64,000 bases of DNA from Pseudomonas sp. PDM04 (GTDB lineage Bacteria; Pseudomonadota; Gammaproteobacteria; Pseudomonadales; Pseudomonadaceae): contig NZ_JACVAI010000007.1 of NCBI RefSeq assembly GCF_014851765.1, positions 62,001 to 126,000 on the forward strand, written 5' to 3'. The notes under the pieces were generated by a model. That model saw only the letters and a list, made by a program, of their open reading frames with translations. It made no database searches and was not told the DNA's origin. Position numbers and translations under genes: made by a program. This document shows positions 32,584-41,551 of the stretch, one piece after another; within the stretch, counting starts at the first letter, position 1; each line of letters starts with the position of its first letter.

Positions 32584-33176
32584 CCATCGAACGGAAGCCA
32601 GCCAAGCCGAAGAAATGCCGCGTTGCAACGTGCAAGGCCTCATTCGTGCCCCGGCGTCTGGGTCAGGCGGTATGCAGCCCGGCATGCGCACTCATAGACG
32701 CACCGCGCCACCAGGAGAGAGCGCGCAAGTCGCTGGACCAGGTCGAGCGCCGCGAGATCAAGGTTCGCAAGGAGGTTCTGAAGTCCCGTGGCGACCATAT
32801 GCGTGAGGCTCAGCAGGCATTCAACGCATACATCCGCGCCCGGGACAAGGCCGCCGGCCATCTCTGCATCTCCAGCGGCAAGCCATTGGACTGGAGCGGT
32901 AACGCAGTAGATGCCGGCCATTACCGCAGCGTTGGATCAGCGCCGCACCTGCGCTTTGATGAGCGCAACTGCCATGCACAAAGCAAGCAAGACAACCGGT
33001 TTCTGTCCGGCAACGCCGTGGACTACCGTATTGGCCTGATCGCGCGCATCGGCCAGGCCGCCGTGGATGAATTGGAGTCGGATCAGTCGGTGAAGAAGTA
33101 CACCGTCGATGAATTGAAAGAAATCAAGGCTCGATACCGGGCAAAGACCAGAGAGCTGAAGGGGAGAGCAGCATGA
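32580..33176 (+). CDS. ninG: NinG recombination protein
   Basis: 198 residues. N-terminal zinc-finger Cys pairs (CRVATCKASF, CSPACA), then the NinG core (EAQQAFNAYIRARDKAAGHL, NAVDAGHYRSVGSAP, RFDERNCHAQSKQDN). NinG (Rap) is a Holliday-junction-related nuclease. Same operon as NinB. Confidence 0.9.
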   Translation: MTIERKPAKPKKCRVATCKASFVPRRLGQAVCSPACALIDAPRHQERARKSLDQVERREIKVRKEVLKSRGDHMREAQQAFNAYIRARDKAAGHLCISSGKPLDWSGNAVDAGHYRSVGSAPHLRFDERNCHAQSKQDNRFLSGNAVDYRIGLIARIGQAAVDELESDQSVKKYTVDELKEIKARYRAKTRELKGRAA

Positions 33177-33718
33177 CCTATCGCAACGTGGTATCCGCAG
33201 TTGTTCGGGCGCTGGCCGCCGAAACCATCAACTCTGCCGGCGGCTGCGACTTTGAGCCCAAGGTTCAATGCGCCAAGCAGAAGGGGGAGATCGTCGGAAA
33301 GGAGGCTGCATTCCTCACCGACTGCTGGGTGTTCGGCCGGCTGCACAAGTCGCTGTCGGCGGCGCACTGGCGGGCGCTGGTGGCGAAGTACTCCACGCAC
33401 ACCGAACGCAAGCATGCAGCGATCGCGGAGCTGACGAAGGTTATGCGCTCACCGGCGCCGGAGCGGTTTCTGCATTGCGCGATCGTGACCTGGGCTCTCC
33501 CGAAGCTCGCCGGCGTCGACGGAAAACGCTCGACCAACGTACTGCCCGCCGGCTGGTATGAGATGGACAACTGGTCGGACGAGCCGCACCCGATCAAGAC
33601 TCAGGAGCGCTGGCGTCGCGACATCCGTAAGGCTCTGGAGCGCGAAGTCGATGAGGCTTTGGAGTGCGCTCAAACGTTACTGGATGCAGAGGAACTCATT
33701 GAGACAAAAGCTGCTTGA
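33173..33718 (+). CDS. Antiterminator Q-like protein
   Basis: 181 residues. Last gene of the rightward early operon; WVFGRLHKSLSAAHWRALVA and RFLHCAIVTWALPKLAG fit Q-type proteins of Pseudomonas lambda-like phages. It should let RNA polymerase pass terminators to transcribe the late genes. A strong terminator follows at 33788. Confidence 0.7.
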   Translation: MTYRNVVSAVVRALAAETINSAGGCDFEPKVQCAKQKGEIVGKEAAFLTDCWVFGRLHKSLSAAHWRALVAKYSTHTERKHAAIAELTKVMRSPAPERFLHCAIVTWALPKLAGVDGKRSTNVLPAGWYEMDNWSDEPHPIKTQERWRRDIRKALEREVDEALECAQTLLDAEELIETKAA

Positions 33719-33787
33719 CTGGCAGTGAGCCAATGAGCCATTATCCACCCATCCTGTCATTCCTGCGCGTGTTGAGGAGTGCAGTAA

Positions 33788-33817
33788 AAGCCCAACCGCC
33801 AAAGTTGGGCTTTTTTG
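33788..33817 (+). terminator. Strong terminator after the Q-like gene
   Basis: GCCCAAC/GTTGGGC stem followed by six T. It separates the early operon from the membrane-protein gene and lies within the longest open frame of that gene, which argues against the longer start. Confidence 0.85.
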
Positions 33818-33822
33818 TGAGC

Positions 33823-34569
33823 GTGAAAAAATTCGAAACACCAGTATTTACAACTTTGGTCTCACTGGTTGCGGTCCTGGGCCCTTTCTCTTATGGGGTC
33901 CTTGCACTCTATGAAATCGGAAGATTGGGATATTTCAACGCCCCAGTTGATTTCCTGCAGTTGGGGTCGTTTGGCTTCGCTGATGTAATTCTCAAGGCGT
34001 ACCCATCGGTGATTCCGATGGCTGCAGTGGTAGCTCTTTCCCTGAGATTTTTATGGCTGAAAGGCATCCACCGAGCATATGCGGCTTTGCACATTGTTGG
34101 GCTGTTCGCTCTTTTACTTATCACTCTTGTTAATAGCGCGGGCTGGAAGATATTTTGGATTTGCGTAGCTGCCGTTGCTGTGCTGTTTTTATTAATCAAA
34201 AGTCCGCCTGCACCGCCGGAGATGGGCAATGAGCCTCAAGATAACGCGAGGCCAGTAGAGACAAGAGATCAGAGGTTTTGGCGAATCGCTCGGTTGTGTC
34301 CTCCACTGGCGTTTATCGTCTTTATCTTTGGTTGGATGGTATCTGCTTACGGTGCAAAAAATGCCGAGCTTGAGGCTTTCTACTGGTGCACCAAGGATGA
34401 GGTTGTCCTCGGGTTCTACGGAGATAAGGCGCTCACGTCCAAATTGCAGAACGGTGATATTGGTCATACTTTCTCAATTCGCGACGTTAAGACGTTAACT
34501 GAGCTGAGTTATCAAAAAATTGGGCCACTTAAAGTCGCTCCGCTTTGGAAGCCTGCTCTCGGCAGATAA
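33823..34569 (+). CDS. Membrane protein, moron candidate
   Basis: 248 residues from the GTG after the terminator (GTG at 33817 also possible). Hydrophobic segments near residues 12-35, 50-80, 85-110 and 115-130, then a soluble tail with Cys. AT-richer than neighbours. Placed between Q and the late promoter region, a common lysogenic-conversion slot. Function unknown. Confidence 0.65.
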   Translation: MKKFETPVFTTLVSLVAVLGPFSYGVLALYEIGRLGYFNAPVDFLQLGSFGFADVILKAYPSVIPMAAVVALSLRFLWLKGIHRAYAALHIVGLFALLLITLVNSAGWKIFWICVAAVAVLFLLIKSPPAPPEMGNEPQDNARPVETRDQRFWRIARLCPPLAFIVFIFGWMVSAYGAKNAELEAFYWCTKDEVVLGFYGDKALTSKLQNGDIGHTFSIRDVKTLTELSYQKIGPLKVAPLWKPALGR

Positions 34570-34627
34570 AATCCAGCAATCAGACGTTTCACCAGTCGCC
34601 CAGCGATCTATTTAAACGAACAACACA

Positions 34628-34650
34628 GCCCGCCAAAAGCGGGTTTTTTA
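34628..34650 (+). terminator. Terminator after the membrane-protein gene
   Basis: GCCCGC-type stem with GCGGG and a six-T run; followed by GCCTGGATTTT, which echoes the terminator/RBS junctions of the late region. Confidence 0.75.
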
Positions 34651-34868
34651 TTGCCTGGATTTTACCTGTAGCCAGGGCAGCCTTCGGGACAACCTGGACG
34701 TCGATAGCCGGATAGTGCGACGTACGGAATCAACACCGGCAGCCCGCGCACCCTGTTCCATCACACGCTTGCAGGGTGGCGCGAGACTGGTTCTGTGAGA
34801 TCGATGCATTGGGGCGTCGACGCGGAGACAGTCTTTGGCGGACAGCGCGGAAAGACGCGCACACCTAT
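34651..34868. ncRNA. Structured non-coding region, possible late leader
   Basis: No coding frame. Contains CACCCTG/CAGGGTG (34749-34778) and other GC-rich pairing potential (GCCAGGGCAGCCTTCGGG). It lies between the early end and hicAB/holin, where the late promoter and Q-site of lambda-like phages lie. A transcript is not proven. Confidence 0.35.
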
Positions 34869-35294
34869 TCAGGCAGCCTCGACAGACAGAGCAATGCGTT
34901 TGCCGAGAGCGCCAAGCGCCTTCTCGATTGCTTCCATTTTTGATGTATGCAGGAAATCGACCAGGCGATCACCTTGAGTCTGCGAAACCCCGAGAAGTCG
35001 GCACAGATCGGCCTTACGCATATCGCGAGCCATCATCTCGTTCCATAGAATAATCTTGGCCACGGTGACCGCCGGCAGCCGGACGACATGCTGTCCTGGA
35101 GCGGGTACGGAGGCTTCCGGAATCGACCGACGCTGATCCACATAGATGGACAGGGCGGTCTCGATACCGTCCACCGACTCCCGCAAAGCGTCGGCGATAT
35201 CGTCACCTGCGCTGTTGAGCTCTGGAAGGTCATCGCAGGTAACAGCGACACCTGGGTTTTCGTCTTCGTGAATCGTTACTGGGTAGTCAAACAT
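34869..35294 (-). CDS. hicB: HicB-family antitoxin
   Basis: 141 residues from the ATG after GGAGGGCTAGAA. The N-terminal FDYPVTIHEDENPGVAVTCD part is the HicB RNase-H-like fold, and the C-terminal KADLCRLLGVSQTQGDRLVD is a DNA-binding HTH. It neutralises HicA and represses the pair. Gene order is hicA then hicB. Confidence 0.9.
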   Translation of the reverse strand: MFDYPVTIHEDENPGVAVTCDDLPELNSAGDDIADALRESVDGIETALSIYVDQRRSIPEASVPAPGQHVVRLPAVTVAKIILWNEMMARDMRKADLCRLLGVSQTQGDRLVDFLHTSKMEAIEKALGALGKRIALSVEAA

Positions 35295-35362
35295 TTCTAG
35301 CCCTCCAATCGGCGGCTCTCTGTTGAATGTTTGGTGGGTGATGAATGCGAGTGAGCTGGGGC

Positions 35363-35545
35363 TCATTCAAGCCCCAGCTGTTTGATGATTCCTTTGCGGG
35401 TCGGTTCTTTCATTTCTTTTGAGCCGTGATCCGCAAAGACCGTTTGCTTGCCGTTGTAGTAGATCTTGAAGTGGCTACCACCTTTGCCTGCTTCGAAGAT
35501 CACCCCTCGGGCCTTCAACCATCGCCTGAACTCGCTGTACTTCAT
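35363..35545 (-). CDS. hicA: HicA mRNA interferase toxin
   Basis: 60 residues from the ATG after GAGGCGAGGTG. Catalytic His25 in KGGSHFKIYYNG, as in HicA double-stranded-RNA-binding toxins. It cleaves mRNA and stops translation when free. The prophage copy could stabilise the lysogen or act against infecting phages. Confidence 0.92.
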   Translation of the reverse strand: MKYSEFRRWLKARGVIFEAGKGGSHFKIYYNGKQTVFADHGSKEMKEPTRKGIIKQLGLE

Positions 35546-35576
35546 CACCTCGCCTCGTTGTTTGGATAAGTCCAGA

Positions 35577-35596
35577 TTACCACAATTTTGTGGTAA
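35577..35596. promoter_or_regulatory. HicB operator palindrome
   Basis: TTACCACAA and TTGTGGTAA with a two-base centre, upstream of hicA; a second TTGTGGT half-site follows at about 35605. Typical autoregulatory operator position. Confidence 0.75.
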
Positions 35597-35742
35597 TACA
35601 ACGTTTTTGTGGTGTTTATGAAATATCGGCCTCGCCACCTGTGAGGTTTTCTCGTTTTCGGCTCCACCACACCCATTGCTCCGAGCTGGGAGTGCTGCTG
35701 GGGCCGGATCTACTTCGCTTCCCGAAAGGGAGGGATACCCGG

Positions 35743-36075
35743 ATGCACAACATGCCAGACAAACCGGACACTTGGGCGATAGCGCTTGCGTGGTTGAGCC
35801 AGCACTCGCCGATTCTCTTCGCGGCTGGGCTTTCCTGCGTCATGGCTATCCTGCGCATCACCTATGGCGGTGGCACGCGTCGCCAGATGTTGGTGGAAGG
35901 CGCGATCTGTGGCGGGCTAACCCTGACAATCATCAGCGGCTTGGACTTCTTCGGCTTGCCCCAGAGCATGGCCACATTCGCCGGCGGCTGGGTTGGCTTC
36001 CTGGGTGTGGAGAAGATCCGCGCCATTGCTGACCGAGTGACTGACTTCAAGTTGCCGAGCCGCAAGCCTGAGTAA
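35743..36075 (+). CDS. Phage holin, lambda family
   Basis: 110 residues from the ATG after GGGAGGGATACCCGG; a Met three codons on gives a possible dual start. Three membrane segments (PILFAAGLSCVMAILR, EGAICGGLTLTIIS, MATFAGGWVGFLGV). It opens the inner membrane at lysis time. It lies far from the endolysin, as in some Pseudomonas phages. Confidence 0.9.
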   Translation: MHNMPDKPDTWAIALAWLSQHSPILFAAGLSCVMAILRITYGGGTRRQMLVEGAICGGLTLTIISGLDFFGLPQSMATFAGGWVGFLGVEKIRAIADRVTDFKLPSRKPE

Positions 36076-36077
36076 TC

Positions 36078-36113
36078 CGCGACACGTTTCGCGAATCAGC
36101 AAATTGTGTCGCG
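36078..36113. repeat. 36-base inverted element, copy 2
   Basis: CGCGACACG, an 18-base centre with GAATCAGCAAAT, and TGTCGCG; about the same length and centre as the copy at 28479 when reversed (about two thirds identical in the centre). It lies between holin and acb2, in the acb2 leader. Confidence 0.75.
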
Positions 36114-36134
36114 ACACGCGACGAGGAGAGCAGC

Positions 36135-36365
36135 ATGGACAACCAGCACAAGAAGATTACCGGCTATCGCGACCTGACCCAGTCCGAAATCGACGGCATG
36201 AACTCGATCAAGGCTCTGGAAGCCGACGCCGGCAAACTGTTCAAGCAGATCGGTCAGATTGAAGGTGTCGATCCGCGCTTGCTTGCGTTGGCCAAGACCA
36301 ACTTGCAGCAGGGCTTTATGTGGTTCGTGCGCTCGATTGCCAAGCCTGCCGATCCATTCAGCTGA
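36135..36365 (+). CDS. acb2: Acb2-type anti-CBASS cyclic-oligonucleotide sponge
   Basis: 76 residues. The opening MDNQHKKITGYRDLTQSEID and the ending KTNLQQGFMWFVRSIAKP match the Acb2/Tad1-hairpin family known from Pseudomonas phages. Acb2 forms small helical oligomers that trap cyclic di- and trinucleotides, blocking CBASS effectors. The ATG follows GAGGAGAGCAGC. This one is somewhat shorter in the middle than the best-known member. Assigned by recalled motif similarity. Confidence 0.8.
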   Translation: MDNQHKKITGYRDLTQSEIDGMNSIKALEADAGKLFKQIGQIEGVDPRLLALAKTNLQQGFMWFVRSIAKPADPFS

Positions 36366-36401
36366 GGCCCACACGACGACCATTGGTTTTTGGTGGCGTC
36401 C

Positions 36402-36602
36402 TTACTGCCATTTAACGCTGACGTTAGTGAATCGCATCAGTTCGAGTGAGTGTTGAAGAGACGTGGAGCCGATGATTTGACCGCCTTTGCCGAGGCCGAG
36501 GACCTCCAGAAGCAGCTCGTGAGCATCTATTTGCTCAGGCGCCTCGCCAATTTTTGTTTGTGGGGCCTTGGCATACTCGTAGCTCAGTTCGTATCTATGC
36601 AT
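36402..36602 (-). CDS. Unknown small protein on the minus strand
   Basis: 66 residues from MHRYELSYEYAKAPQTKIGE, ribosome site GAGGCGAACA. Natural-looking composition, no membrane segment. Opposite strand to the late operon, so a moron candidate. Function unknown. Confidence 0.5.
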   Translation of the reverse strand: MHRYELSYEYAKAPQTKIGEAPEQIDAHELLLEVLGLGKGGQIIGSTSLQHSLELMRFTNVSVKWQ

Positions 36603-36662
36603 TGTTCGCCTCTGCGAGTTCAAGCGGGTAGGTGTGCCGCAGGTGAGTGCGGCACGGGTGGA

Positions 36663-36866
36663 TCACTTAACTTTCAGTGCTTCTTGGATCTGGTCTGCGT
36701 AGTTGGAGAGGTTATCAAGCTCTCTTGGGATATTGAGGCCTTCTCCGCCTGAGGCCTTGCTTGCAATCAGTTCTAAGGCGACCGCTACGGCATGTGCACG
36801 AGCAGCATCTGGGGTACTTCGTGGTCCTGCGGCGGCTAAAATTGCGCTGTGGATTGTCTCGGACAT
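36663..36866 (-). CDS. Unknown small protein on the minus strand
   Basis: 67 residues, MSETIHSAILAAAGPRSTPD at the start, with an AAGGAGAGCCAC ribosome site. Helical. Together with the gene at 36402 it forms a small reverse-strand pair before terminase. Confidence 0.6.
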   Translation of the reverse strand: MSETIHSAILAAAGPRSTPDAARAHAVAVALELIASKASGGEGLNIPRELDNLSNYADQIQEALKVK

Positions 36867-36941
36867 GTGGCTCTCCTTGCTATTAATTGATCCTTACCAA
36901 TACCGGCAACCAGCCACTATTTCAAGACCCCGAGAACTTAT

Positions 36942-37541
36942 ATGACAGCCAAGCAACCCGACTGGGAGGCGATCGAACGAGCCTACCGGGCTGGTGTGCT
37001 TTCCATCCGAACTATCGCAGAGCGTAACGGCGTCAGCGATACCGCGATTCGCAAGAAGGCCAAGGCCCTGGGATGGGCGAGAGACCTTTCTGACCAGGTG
37101 CGCAAAGAGGTTCGCAACAAGCTGGTTCGCGGCGAGGTTCGCGATGATCAATGTGCGAACCCCGAGCGTGACGCCGAGATCATCGAAGAAGCGGCGGAAG
37201 AGGGCGCGACGGTTGTTCGCAGTCATCGCCGTGACATTCGCAAAGCCACGAACCTTGCGAACCTGCTGATGGATGATCTGCTTTCCACTATTCAGCGGCG
37301 CGAAGAGATCGAAGAAGACATCGAGGCGGAAACCTCCGAAGACAGCAACGGTATGCGCCGGGCTTCAATGCTTGCTGCCGTGTCGTTGCCCAGCAACGCC
37401 AAAACCCTTTTCCAGTTGTCCTCGGCCATGAAGAACCTGCAGGTGCTCGAACGCACCGCCTTCGGCCTTGATGACAAGGAGCAGTCGAAAGACGCCGACG
37501 AACTTTCGCAATTGATGGACGAACTATCGAAGGACGCCTGA
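36942..37541 (+). CDS. Terminase small subunit
   Basis: 199 residues. N-terminal HTH (AIERAYRAGVLSIRTIAERN, GVSDTAIRKKAKALGW) recognises the packaging site; the C-terminal helices bind the large subunit encoded next. Standard position upstream of terL. Confidence 0.85.
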   Translation: MTAKQPDWEAIERAYRAGVLSIRTIAERNGVSDTAIRKKAKALGWARDLSDQVRKEVRNKLVRGEVRDDQCANPERDAEIIEEAAEEGATVVRSHRRDIRKATNLANLLMDDLLSTIQRREEIEEDIEAETSEDSNGMRRASMLAAVSLPSNAKTLFQLSSAMKNLQVLERTAFGLDDKEQSKDADELSQLMDELSKDA

Positions 37542-37543
37542 CC

Positions 37544-39031
37544 ATGAAGCCCGAGCACATGAAGCTGCTCCGGGACCGATACTGGCGCTTGAACAACCTC
37601 TACTTCATCACTGACAAGCAAGGGAAGAAGGTCCGCTTCCGCATGACGCAGGAGCAGATCGATTACTTCCAAGGGATGCACACCAGGAACATCATCCTCA
37701 AGGCGCGGCAACTGGGTTTCACGACGCTGGTGTGCATCGTCCAGTTGGATGCGGCGCTGTTCGAAGCAGCGAAGTGCGCACTTATCGCTCACACCCTGAA
37801 CGATGCCAAGCGCCTGTTCCGGGAGAAGGTCAAGTACGCCTACGACAACCTGCCGAAAGAGATCAAGGCGGCCAACCCGGCGCGGAATGATGCTGCCGGT
37901 GAGCTAGTGTTCAGCAAGGGCGGTTCGCTCTACGTCTCGACCTCGTTCCGGGGCGGCACGCTGCGTTACCTTCACGTTTCCGAGTTCGGGAAGATCTGCG
38001 CCAAGTTCCCGCACAAGGCTCGTGAGATCGTCACCGGTGCCTTCGAGGCTGTGGCCGCTGAGTGCTTCGTCACCATCGAGTCCACGGCTGAAGGCCGGGC
38101 CGGGTATTTCTTCGATTACAGCCAGTCTGCCGAGAAGCAGCAATTGGCCGGCGTGCCCCTGGGCCTGCTGGACTGGAAGTTCTTCTTTTTCAGTTGGTGG
38201 CGGAACCCGCTGTACTGGTTGGAACCGGCCGGTGTGGTGATTCCGGACCGGCTGACCAAGTACTTCGACGACTTGAGCGCCAAGCACGGGATCGTTACCA
38301 ACCCAGGACAGCGCGCCTGGTACAGCGCCAAGGAGAAGACCCTCGGCGACGACATGAAGCGCGAGTACCCGTCGATTCCTGCCGAAGCATTCCAGCAGAC
38401 GATAGAGGGTGCCTACTACGCCAAACAGTTCACCAAGCTCTACGCGGCCCAGCGCATCGGGAAGCTGCCGGACAACAGCCACCTACCGGTCCACACGTTC
38501 TGGGACATCGGCGTCGGCGATTCCACAGCGATCTGGTTCGTCCGGATCGTTGGCGACGAATACCACGTCATCGACTTCTACCAGAACAGCGGTGAAGGCC
38601 TGCGGCACTACATGAAGGTGCTGAAGGACCGTGGCTACACCTACGGCGAGCACTGGGGGCCGCACGACATCGACAACCGGGAATTCGGCAGCGATGGCAA
38701 GACCCGCCGCGAACTCGCCCGAGAGGGCTACGAGATCGACGGCCAGCGCTATTCGATGACGTTCCAGGTTGTTCCGAAGCTGGGCATCGATGAAGGCATC
38801 GAGCAGGCCCGGGAAATCCTCCCCAAATGCGCGTTCGACGAATCCAAGTGCGAGGAAGGCATCACCGCGTTGGAGAGCTACCGCAAGGAATGGGACGACA
38901 AGCGAGGGTGCTGGAAGGACAAGCCCTTGCATGACTGGTCCTCTCACCCGGCAGACGCCTTCCGGTACTTCGCAGTCTCCAAGAGCGCCAGGAAGCCGGT
39001 CAAATCAATCAAAATGGGATTCGCACGCTAA
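37544..39031 (+). CDS. Terminase large subunit
   Basis: 495 residues. Walker-A-like KARQLGFTT is at 53-61, Walker B near 140-150 (LRYLHVSEFG), and the nuclease domain has Asp residues in FWDIGVGDS, HDIDNREFGS and HDWSSHPADAFRY. It drives DNA into the prohead and cuts it. Overlaps the portal gene by one base. Confidence 0.92.
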   Translation: MKPEHMKLLRDRYWRLNNLYFITDKQGKKVRFRMTQEQIDYFQGMHTRNIILKARQLGFTTLVCIVQLDAALFEAAKCALIAHTLNDAKRLFREKVKYAYDNLPKEIKAANPARNDAAGELVFSKGGSLYVSTSFRGGTLRYLHVSEFGKICAKFPHKAREIVTGAFEAVAAECFVTIESTAEGRAGYFFDYSQSAEKQQLAGVPLGLLDWKFFFFSWWRNPLYWLEPAGVVIPDRLTKYFDDLSAKHGIVTNPGQRAWYSAKEKTLGDDMKREYPSIPAEAFQQTIEGAYYAKQFTKLYAAQRIGKLPDNSHLPVHTFWDIGVGDSTAIWFVRIVGDEYHVIDFYQNSGEGLRHYMKVLKDRGYTYGEHWGPHDIDNREFGSDGKTRRELAREGYEIDGQRYSMTFQVVPKLGIDEGIEQAREILPKCAFDESKCEEGITALESYRKEWDDKRGCWKDKPLHDWSSHPADAFRYFAVSKSARKPVKSIKMGFAR

Positions 39032-40491
39032 TGGCAGACGTCACATACACCCGCCCGGAGTACGACGCGGCACAGTCCCGTTGGCGGCTGGTGCGCGACG
39101 TGTGCAAAGGGTCCGAAACCATAAAGGCTCGTGGCGATGTCTATCTCCCGAAGCCCAATGAGCACGACACCAGCAAAGAGAACCGGGAGCGGTACAAGGC
39201 TTACAAGCAGCGCGCGGTGTTTTACAACGCCACCGGCCGGACAAAACACAGCCTGGTTGGCGCAGTGTTTCGCACTTGGCCAACTCTGACCGTTCCCGGC
39301 GCTCTCGACTACGTGTCAAAGGACATCGACGGACAGGGCGTGAGCATCTATCAACAGTCGCAATCGGTCATCGGGCATTTGCTTGAGGTTGGTCGCCACG
39401 GGCTGCTGGTGGATTACGCAGCCGTCGAAGCAGGCACGGTGAGTAAGGCGGATGAGCAGGCCGGACGCGCCAGGGCGAACGTTGCCAGCTACCCAGCAGA
39501 GGCCATCAGGAACTGGAAAACTCGCAAGGTCGGTGGTCAGCACCTGCTGAGCCTGATTGTCTTGCGCGAAGAGGTGGACATCGATACCGATGACGGCTTC
39601 GGCAGTGAGCGTGTTGTGCAGTATCGAGTGCTGCGCCTGGACGACGCCGGCGTCTACACGCAGGAGGTCTGGCAAGAGGGCAGCAGCGAGACATCGTTAA
39701 TCATTCCGCCTTTCACGCCACTGAATGGCCTTGGGCAACCATGGAAGTTGATCCCGTTCCAGTTCCTGGGCAGCGAGAACAACGACACCAGCATCGACGA
39801 TTCGCCGCTGTACGACATGGCCGTGCTCAACATCGGCCACTACTGCAACAGTGCGGACTATGAGGATTCGGTGTGGTTCTCCGGACAGCCACAGTTTTGG
39901 ATTTCCGGGCTTGATGAGGACTGGCGCGATCACTTGGAAGAGAACGGCATTTATGTCGGCTCTCGGGCACCACTGACGCTCCCGGCCAACGGTTCGTGCG
40001 GCTTTGCTCAGCCTGAGCCGAACACTCTCGTCAAAGAGGCCATGGATGCCAAGAAAGAGGATATGGTTTCTCTCGGCGCCCGATTGATCGAGCGGGGCAG
40101 CGCGGTGAAGACCGCGACCCAAGCCGACAACGACAGCGCCGCTGAGCACAGCGTCCTGTCGTTGGTGGTGAGCAACGTCAGCGAGGCCTACAGCCAATGC
40201 CTGGTCTGGATGGCCGAGTTCGTGAATGCCCCGGGCGAAGCGCTCTACAAGCTCAATCAGGACTTCAGCCAAATCGCCCTGGACGCCACGATCCTTGCAG
40301 CGCTGTTCAACGCGGTGCAGGGCGGCAAGCTGCCGGCGGGAGACTTCTGGCAGTACCTGCGTGACCGTGGGGTTATCGACCCTGAAAAGACCGACGAACA
40401 GATCCGCGACGAGCTGGAAACCGAAAACCCTGGGCCTGATCTGGATGATGACGAGGTAGACGAGGATGGCGGTAAACCAAGCGATCCTTGA
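39031..40491 (+). CDS. Portal protein (DUF4055 type)
   Basis: 486 residues, length and motifs (YNATGRTKHSLVGAVFRTWP, GRHGLLVDYAA, IPFQFLGSENNDTSIDDSPL) of DUF4055 portals. Twelve copies form the packaging vertex. The end is acidic. Its 3' end overlaps the MuF gene by 26 bases. Confidence 0.88.
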   Translation: MADVTYTRPEYDAAQSRWRLVRDVCKGSETIKARGDVYLPKPNEHDTSKENRERYKAYKQRAVFYNATGRTKHSLVGAVFRTWPTLTVPGALDYVSKDIDGQGVSIYQQSQSVIGHLLEVGRHGLLVDYAAVEAGTVSKADEQAGRARANVASYPAEAIRNWKTRKVGGQHLLSLIVLREEVDIDTDDGFGSERVVQYRVLRLDDAGVYTQEVWQEGSSETSLIIPPFTPLNGLGQPWKLIPFQFLGSENNDTSIDDSPLYDMAVLNIGHYCNSADYEDSVWFSGQPQFWISGLDEDWRDHLEENGIYVGSRAPLTLPANGSCGFAQPEPNTLVKEAMDAKKEDMVSLGARLIERGSAVKTATQADNDSAAEHSVLSLVVSNVSEAYSQCLVWMAEFVNAPGEALYKLNQDFSQIALDATILAALFNAVQGGKLPAGDFWQYLRDRGVIDPEKTDEQIRDELETENPGPDLDDDEVDEDGGKPSDP

Positions 40492-41551
40492 TGCCACGAT
40501 TCGGCACGCGGTGTTCCTCGAGCAGTTGAAGTCGGGGGAGGTCGCGAAGTTCGCGCCTTTCCTCAAGGAGATCGATCGCTCGATTCGCGAGCGGCTGACC
40601 CGGGCTGACCTGACGGATTACACCGTCGCCCGCTTGGAGCGGCTGCTGAGCGAAGTCGACAGCATGCTCCTGGGCATCTTCGAACGGTACAGCGAGAAGC
40701 TGAACCTCGACCTAGTGGACATCGCCAACTACGAGGCCGAGTTTGAGGCGACCAGTCTAACCCGGGCGGCGCCGGTCGGTGTGTCGTTCGACGCTGCGGT
40801 GCCAGGTGCTGCTGCAATCAGGGCAGCCATCCTCACTAACCCGCTCAGCGTGCGCGGTGCTGACGGCGGCAAGCTGCTCAAGACCTTCATTGATGGCTTC
40901 ACTGCTACAGAGCGACAACGCCTCACAGGCGCGATCAGGCAGGGCTTCTTCGAAGGTCAGACAAACTTCCAGATCATCAAGAACATTCGCGGGACCAAGG
41001 CGCTTCAGTACAACGACGGCATCCTGGCCACGACGAACCGCAACGCCAGCGCCATCGTACGGACGGCGGTGCAGCACGTCGCCACCCAGGCGCGCATGGA
41101 GACGCTGAAGGCGAACTCCGATGTTGTGCAGTCGGTGGAGTGGGTCAGCACCCTGGATTCGAAGACCACCAGCCAGTGCCGGACGCTTGACAAGCGCCGG
41201 TTCAAGCTGACTGAGGGGCCTAGGCCGCCGATCCACATCAACTGTCGCTCGACGGTGGTGGCGGTGACGCGCTTCAGTGCGCTGTTCGCCGAGGGCGCCA
41301 CCAGGGCATCCATCGGTGACCGAGGTGCCCAGCAGGTGAGGGCAGACCTGAGCTATTACGACTGGCTTAAACAACAACCGGCGGCGTTTCAGGACAAAGC
41401 TATTGGCCCGGTTCGGGCGAAGTTGTTCCGTGAAGGCGGCCTGAGCATCGAGCGTTTCGCCGAGCTGCAGCTTGATCGCAATTTTGCACCGCTCACCCTG
41501 GTGCAGATGAAAGCTCTTGAACCGCTGGCATTCGAAAGAGCAGGAATCTGA
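40466..41551 (+). CDS. MuF/SPP1-gp7-like head morphogenesis protein
   Basis: 361 residues. The C-terminal RTAVQHVATQARMETLKANS, WVSTLDSKTTSQCRTLDKRR and INCRST box is the MuF signature. It assists head assembly. Same transcript as the portal. Confidence 0.85.
   Translation: MAVNQAILDATIRHAVFLEQLKSGEVAKFAPFLKEIDRSIRERLTRADLTDYTVARLERLLSEVDSMLLGIFERYSEKLNLDLVDIANYEAEFEATSLTRAAPVGVSFDAAVPGAAAIRAAILTNPLSVRGADGGKLLKTFIDGFTATERQRLTGAIRQGFFEGQTNFQIIKNIRGTKALQYNDGILATTNRNASAIVRTAVQHVATQARMETLKANSDVVQSVEWVSTLDSKTTSQCRTLDKRRFKLTEGPRPPIHINCRSTVVAVTRFSALFAEGATRASIGDRGAQQVRADLSYYDWLKQQPAAFQDKAIGPVRAKLFREGGLSIERFAELQLDRNFAPLTLVQMKALEPLAFERAGI

Noticed and set aside
36450-36752. 100-residue plus-strand frame before terminase
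   Set aside because: Two minus-strand frames with better start signals and composition cover it.
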